From assembly GCA_036971475.1 (NCBI GenBank), contig JBAIZL010000006.1:9361656-9425655 (forward strand): DNA of 64,000 nt. Direction: 5' to 3'. The stretch's first letter is position 1; each line of letters begins with the position of its first letter. This document shows, in pieces, positions 58,850 through 64,000 of the stretch. Origin of the DNA: Prosapia bicincta (taxonomy: Eukaryota; Arthropoda; Insecta; Hemiptera; Cercopidae). The notes beneath the pieces are model-generated. The model saw only the letters and a list, made by a program, of their open reading frames with translations, was not told the DNA's origin and ran no database searches. Made by a program: the position numbers and the translations under genes.

Positions 58850-59247
58850 AACCGATGTTTGTATGTGTGTATAAATATGTCTTATGAACGCCTATACCGC
58901 TGAACAGAAGGAATTAAAATTAGGAGGGGTTGTTTAACATATTCCCACAATGGTTCGTGTGAAGCTAATGTAGATCCATCCACAGGGCTCTGCTCCAGAG
59001 GCTTAGGATGGTTCAAAAACCGATGTATGTAAATGTGTATGTATGTGTCTTATGGGCGCCAAAGTGCTGAACAGACGTTAATAAAATTTGGAGGGATTAA
59101 CATAATTCCAGAATTTGAATGTAGATCTATCCATAGGGCTCCACCGCAGAGACTTAGGATGGTTTAAAAACCAGATATATGTTTGTATGTATGTATCTTA
59201 TGGACGTCTAAACCACGGAATAGAAGTAAATGAAATTTTTAGGGATT

Positions 59248-59470
59248 AAAAATAAATAAAAAAACATACACAAAACTCACAAATTAATCTTTTATTTCTC
59301 ATACGCGTTTCAATGACCAAGTCATCATCATCAGTGAGTTTTACTACTACAAACTTTAACTTACAACTCATTGAAACGTGTATGAGAAATAAATGATTAA
59401 TTTGTGAGTTTTGTGTATGTTTTTATTTATCTTTAACATAACCTCACAAGCTAAGCTCAAAGAATATTTG
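59248..59470. repeat. Foldback insertion with 12-bp target duplication
   Basis: TTTTTAGGGATT stands on both sides (59,236-59,247 and 59,471-59,482), and the host tandem repeat continues past it. Arms AACTCACAAATTAATC... and GATTAATTTGTGAGTTTT are inverted. Confidence 0.88.
59298..59339 (-). ncRNA. Hammerhead-like motif (CUCA/UGAG helix I)
   Basis: Minus strand: CUGAUGA from 59,334, extra U, GAUGAC/GUCAUU stem, GAA from 59,311, AC-GC-GU helix III, cleavage base A at 59,302 (GUA). UGAG (59,301-59,298) pairs with CUCA (59,338-59,335). Confidence 0.6.
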
Positions 59471-59754
59471 TTTTTAGGGATTGTTTATCATATTCCCCGG
59501 ATGGTTCGTGTGAAGTTCAGTGTAGATCTATCCACAGGTCTCTGCCTCAGTGGCTTTGGATGGTTCAGTGGCGCCTTCCAGGAGTTTAATGTTAACACGT
59601 ATATCTATGCTAGAGTGACTTGATTAGTTAAAAAAATTATAAATATAATGCAAAGATAAATATACGTTATTATTTGATTTAAATTGTTTAAATATTTAAA
59701 TTCTATGTACAACTAGGTTATCCCACTTATTGATATTAAATGTAGGATCGCCGA

Positions 59755-60245
59755 TAATACTCTCGCAAAACGTGAACCCAAGGGAAACCGATACATAATT
59801 TGATCCGGGAAGAAATCAGAGGAGGCAAATTCAAAGGAGAGATGGTCTTAACTCCACGAATACCGATGATTTCATCAGATCTACCCTTCAATTTCAAACT
59901 ACTTTATTTCCTTTGCGTCTTGTATTCTCAATAACCATAAACAAGGCACAGGGACAATCGTTGACCATTGCTGGATTAAATTTGGAACATTCGTGCTTTC
60001 CTCACGGACAATATGTTGCGTGCTCACGTGTTGGGACACGCAAAATGTTGTATGCTTATACGCCTAATTAAATGACGAAAAACTTTGTCTATCCTTTAGC
60101 ATTGCAGTAAATGAAATACAACTATTTAGAGGTTGATTTTCATCTGTTATTGGAAAATTAATTAGTAGATTTTTAACTTTCCATTTTTAAATCATTATTT
60201 CGGGCGCATCAACGCGTCGAGCAACGCTAGTTACTTATAAAGTGT
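59755..60245 (+). pseudogene. Helitron PIF1-like helicase C-terminus and 3' end
   Basis: The plus strand encodes GGKFKGEMVLTPRIPMISSD then, after one frame change, LRLVFSITINKAQGQSLTIA (motif V) and GQYVACSRVGT (motif VI with its Arg kept), ending AYTPN and stop at about 60,070. The GCGCATCAACGCGTCGAGC hairpin-like stretch and GCTAGTTACTT near 60,205-60,235 resemble a Helitron 3' terminus. It lacks the endonuclease, unlike the copy at 52,500. Confidence 0.75.
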
Positions 60246-60777
60246 AGAAGGAATGTTGATGATTGTTTGGTGCAAGTCATTGTATTACGTAACTCTGATC
60301 ATAGGCTCGATACCTTCCTCAACGCTCTAATAATTATATTAAATGTTTAACTAACAATCACAGTAGTCAATGGGAAAGCATCATGTGCTTTTTATTAGTT
60401 TATGTATTGAAAGCGTTTAAAATAATTTTAAAATTAGATTTAATCGCTTTATCGAAACATTAAAATTATAAAACTCTATAATATTTCACTAAACAAATGC
60501 ATGAAGTAATAAACGCCGTCAATGTAGATAGAGTTTTAAGAAATTCGTGGCAAGTTTTTAGTCACGCAGATACATCCGTTGCCAACTTTTGAAAGTTGAT
60601 TATACCTTACAGGTATAACTTAGTGAACTTGTTATCCAATTACGGTCTGTTACAATGTGCTACTAAGTTTATAATTACTACAGGTATCATTATTAGATAT
60701 AGCTGAAGGAGAGAGCAGGGTTTGTGTTTACTATTTTGCATCTCATTATAGTTCCTCATATTAGTTTACACTCTATT

Positions 60778-60778
<1 letters not shown>
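60246..60778. other. Nothing recognised
   Basis: AT-rich sequence between the Helitron end and a TA array. Confidence 0.4.

Positions 60779-60835
<57 letters not shown>
60779..60835. repeat. TA microsatellite
   Basis: About 28 TA units. Confidence 0.95.
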
Positions 60836-60837
<2 letters not shown>

Positions 60838-61141
60838 AAGAGTGTGATATCAACTATATATTTTGTTCAAAATTTCAATCGTTATTAAAATACTTCCTAT
60901 TTATTCACTCAAGTTCAATTACACTTTTTAAAGACGTAGTGGATGATGCTTGATGTTAATACAGTTTTTTCAAATATTAAATCATTAATTAAATTTAATT
61001 ATATATTTTAATATAATATGGAAGAAAACTTTTTCACAATAGGGGCAAGGAATGCACTATAGTTAATCGTTTCACATAAGGGGCAAGGTATGCACTATAG
61101 TTAATCGTTTCACATAAGGGGCAAGTTATGCAATATAGTTA

Positions 61142-62182
61142 CAGTAGAGTTTCGGAATTCCGAGTCTTAATTTTTGGAGGTTTCGTTAAATTCGATTCTA
61201 TTTCTATTTCAGACTATTTTGTTTTTTTAAAAATAAAATCAAATTACTTACTGTTAGACAATGCACCGTCGCATCCCGATGAAGATCAACTGTGCTCTGA
61301 TGATATCCGTGCTTTATTTCTATCCGCAAATGTTACGAGTCTAATCCAGCCGATGTATCAGGTTATTCCAGAATTTATGAAGAAAATACAGGCCTTACCT
61401 TTTACAATCTCTCTTGGAAGCGACTCAAAAATGAATAGAGCATTGTAGGCTTTATTATAAAAATATACTTAAGGAAGTTGTGTCGGGTTTATAACCGAAT
61501 CATGAAACGAAATAAAAGAGGAAATATCAAGTAAGTCGTGGAATAAAGACCTGAGCCACAACAAAACTGTTGTTTGTGTCATAGATCCACAAAAAGAAAC
61601 AGATTCACCATCTCTTTACAAGAAATTTCCAGGTTGTGAAAATTCTGATCATACGGGCGTACGTCAATTGATGAGTAAGGATGAACGTCAGTAAGTAACA
61701 ATAACACATGCTGTGACTATTGAAATAATACTGAAGGCAGTGATGACGCGAATAAAGATAAAGGTTCGATCGAGAGAGTACAAGAAGAGAAATAAGTCAC
61801 GGTGAAGGTACGGCCGCCTTGGAAACTGCAATGTGCTATATTAAATAGCAGACACCACGCCAACAGATTTGCTGCTAAGACGTCTACGCGACACCGCAGC
61901 TCGAAAACTATCTGATAGCAAACACAGAAGTCACATTTTAACTTTATCCAAAAGATGTAGCAACCGTAATGAACAATGTATTCCAAAGCAACAATAATTT
62001 ATGTAAGTACTGCAATTAATATAGTTCAATAAAAATATTTTGTGCGCTTTAATTATAGTGTTAGAGTTCATTAGAACTCCTATTTTTTTCAATGCATAGG
62101 AACGTATTTCCGTGTAATTCGAGTTTTCGTAAATCCGAGGGGGTCTCGGTCCCATCTACGTCGAATTATCGAGACTCTACTG
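61142..62182 (+). mobile_element. Tigger/pogo DNA transposon, internally deleted
   Basis: Ends CAGTAGAGTTTCGGAATTCC and (inverted) CAGTAGAGTCTCGATAATTC are flanked by TA on both sides. At about 1.04 kb it is far shorter than a full Tigger (roughly 2.5 kb). Transposase remains are listed separately. Confidence 0.88.
61230..61448 (+). pseudogene. Tigger transposase DDE fragment
   Basis: YLLLDNAPSHP carries the second catalytic Asp of the pogo/Tigger DDE domain. FLSANVTSLIQPMYQ corresponds to the usual LPPNTTSLIQPMDQGVI, in which the third catalytic Asp is Tyr here. The region N-terminal to it, with the first Asp and the DNA-binding domain, is missing. The protein cannot be an active transposase. 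Confidence 0.82.
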
Positions 62183-62385
62183 TACTTCGTCCTAATGAAT
62201 TAAGTCCTATGCTTAAAACGAATGATAACATAATTTCATAAAACAGCGTATTTTATGTTATAGGTTTTGTGGTAGGACAACTGTTCTATTACATAGGACA
62301 TGTTACTTTATTTATAATAATATTATTATTAAATGAAAAAGTAACGAAAATAGAAGTTTGGTTTGATGACACAAGTAGGAATTGA

Positions 62386-63560
62386 TTTAATTTTGTTTGT
62401 ATATAACTTGTTTTTAAGTATGTGCGCTATTGCAAAAATACCGTTGAGTTTAACCCTGAACCATAAAGGAAAGAACATGTTCAAACCTTGACCTTTTTTT
62501 TTAAAAATAATCAATAATAAAACACAATAGAATTTCTGCAGTTCAAACCATATTATTACCTTTAAGTGTCTCAAAAGTTTGAAAAGTTCCATCCTGGCTG
62601 CACAAAAACTCGCCACAATAGGCATTAAGCTGCAGTCAATCATATAACTGTATCTGATAGGTTTAGATCATCGTATTGCCGAAACTTGTTTGGCCTTGTC
62701 ATGTATCGATCCACTGTGTCCACTCGTGTTATACCGTCCTGGAGCCGGAAGTAAATCCACTCTTGGAGGGTTGGACGTCCTAGGTTTAACCCCAAGGGGT
62801 AACATTCACCTCTAAGTGTTTACTAAGTGAGGGAATTCACTTTGAGCTTCTATAGAGTTACTTAAAGTCTTATTTATATGTGCATCCATTAACTTTGTCT
62901 TTAAAAAAGTAATTTTTTTATTTACTCTATTATTTCAAAATTATAAAGGATAAACTGTGTATTTATAGATAAAGTTTAATAAATATCAACAATTATAATA
63001 CACAATTATATAATCCTGCACTACATTAAGCTTTGCACGATCAAGGAAACGTAAGAAATCCTTAATATACTCATCTTCATTTCTGTTAGCAATATTTCTG
63101 TATATTTGAGTACAGTTTTCTGCATTTCCTAACGTTACAGTATTTTCTTCTGTTTCGCGTTTTGGAGTTACTCCATCTTCAAAACTTAAATCGTACTCTC
63201 GTACTTATGTGTATGTTTTAAGTTTTGAAAATGAAGTCACTCCGAAACGGACCAAAAGAGGAAAATACTCTATCGTTAGGAAAGGCAGAAAACTCTACTT
63301 ATATATATAAGACAACTGTGATATATATATATTTATAAAAGGAAATATATTTTTAAAAGATTTAAAATAACTGCTAGTTTGTTCTATTTAGTGAATAGTT
63401 TTTAAAAATAAAATTTCTACAAAAGATAAAATTATTATTTTAGCTATGTTATACAATCTTCAATTTATACACTAACATATTTTTATTATTATGTTAAATT
63501 TGTCAATAATAGCACTTACGTTTTATTTAGTGGGTCATTAGGGAGATATAGCCTGTTAAT
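62386..63560. other. Mostly nothing recognised
   Basis: A GC-richer block at 62,670-62,850 with GGTTTAACCCCAAGG resembles a degraded tRNA-type box B, but no second copy is present to support it. A small inverted pair occurs at 63,150-63,270 (TTCGCGTTTTGGAGT and ACTCCGAAACGGACC). Confidence 0.35.
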
Positions 63561-63569
63561 AGTTGAAAA

Positions 63570-63790
63570 CAAATAAATTCTCTAAAACCACATAAACGTT
63601 TTATTTATGTTCTGAGGTGCATTTCGATTGTAAAGCAATCATCTTCAGAGGAAATTACTACAAGGCTAATTTAGAGGAGTTAGTCTTGTAGAAATTTTCT
63701 TCCTTTGAAGATGATTGCTTGATGATTGAAATGTACATCAGAACTAATATAAAAAAATGTTTGTTGTTTAAGAGGTTGTATTTATTTACA
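63570..63790. repeat. Foldback element, CTGAAGA/GATTGC family
   Basis: ATTTCGATTGTAAAGCAATC and GATGATTGCTTGATGATTGA arms with inverted outer AAACCAC.../...GAGGTTG ends. The minus-strand left arm has CUGAAGA, extra U, GAUUG/CAAUC and GAAA, but helix I and III are imperfect. Confidence 0.75.
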
Positions 63791-64000
63791 ATTAAAAATT
63801 ACACCGCAGTTGCTCCAAGTTTCAATGGCTTAATAATGTTCAACATCAAACAATTTACAAGATACGTCCTTACACAGTAATTAATTCGCTTTTATAAAAA
63901 ATTATTATTTTTTTTTGGTAAGGAAAATACTGTATTATCCATATTGAAAAACATTTAATTTTTAACAAAAAAAATGTTTTTTTAATTTTCCATTTTATCC
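63791..64000. other. Nothing recognised at right edge
   Basis: AT-rich sequence to the window end. Confidence 0.4.

Larger units (their letters stand above)
58848..59600 (+). repeat. Tandem repeat of about 180 bp from a Helitron-like element
   Basis: CCGATGTTTGTATGTGTGTA then CTTATGAACGCC, GCTGAACAG, GGATGGTTCG-like and AGGCTTAGGATGGTT recur at about 58,850, 59,020, 59,170 and, after an insertion, 59,470. Such repeats occur in Helitron-like elements of insects. The helicase at 59,755 lies on the same strand downstream. Confidence 0.7.
60855..62385 (+). repeat. Family B dispersed repeat, copy 7, split by a Tigger insertion
   Basis: The left part 60,855-61,141 ends GCAATATAGTTA. The right part begins TACTTCGTCC at 62,183 and continues ATTTCATAAAACAGC and TGTGGTAGGACAACTGTTCT. 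Intact copies read straight through this point. A 38-bp piece with GGGGCAAGGTATGCACTATA is triplicated at 61,030-61,135. Confidence 0.85.

Overview
The window reads as AT-rich nuclear DNA of an arthropod, most likely an insect. The evidence is a gene split by kilobase-scale introns with GT/AG borders, an insect-type neutral lipase, and transposons of families common in insects (Penelope-like, Helentron, Tigger/pogo, Harbinger, hAT, Jockey-like). No species can be named from the sequence. Nothing prokaryotic is present: there are no operons, CRISPR arrays or ribosome binding sites.

Left part (1-27,900, minus strand): one real gene, a secreted lipase of the pancreatic-lipase family. I reconstructed six exons (27772-27700, 18451-18268, 13048-12903, 12341-12093, 4060-3869, 1710-1563). 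They splice in frame and encode 330 residues, from signal peptide through the complete Ser195-Asp220-His286 triad. The last short exon lies left of the window. The introns (9.2, 5.2, 0.56, 8.0 and 2.2 kb) are filled with repeats: a 98-bp satellite of about 55 copies with a 2,453-bp higher-order duplication, a 16/18-bp minisatellite, a 70-bp repeat, an old roughly 86-bp satellite, a pentanucleotide array grown from a Jockey-like retrotransposon end, and many foldback elements.

Right part (27,900-64,000): no intact gene was found. It is a patchwork of transposon remains (Penelope-like C-terminal ORF, a Helentron with helicase plus endonuclease, a second Helitron helicase end, a non-LTR RNase H, a Tigger copy nested in another repeat, a hAT-like element), a 74-bp satellite, very long CA/TG/GA/TA microsatellites and more foldbacks. 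One open segment with splice-like ends (48,495-48,726) is the only unexplained coding-like piece.

Most interesting signal: many foldback elements carry type I hammerhead-ribozyme-like motifs (CUGANGA, helix II, GAAA, short helix III, NUH). Helix I is complementary in several unrelated sequence versions, so the pairing is conserved while the bases change. One motif sits just behind a Penelope-like ORF, which ties the foldbacks to terminal repeats (pLTRs) of Penelope-like elements. Almost all share one extra unpaired base before helix II, and most exist as inverted pairs. Ribozyme activity is not shown by sequence alone.
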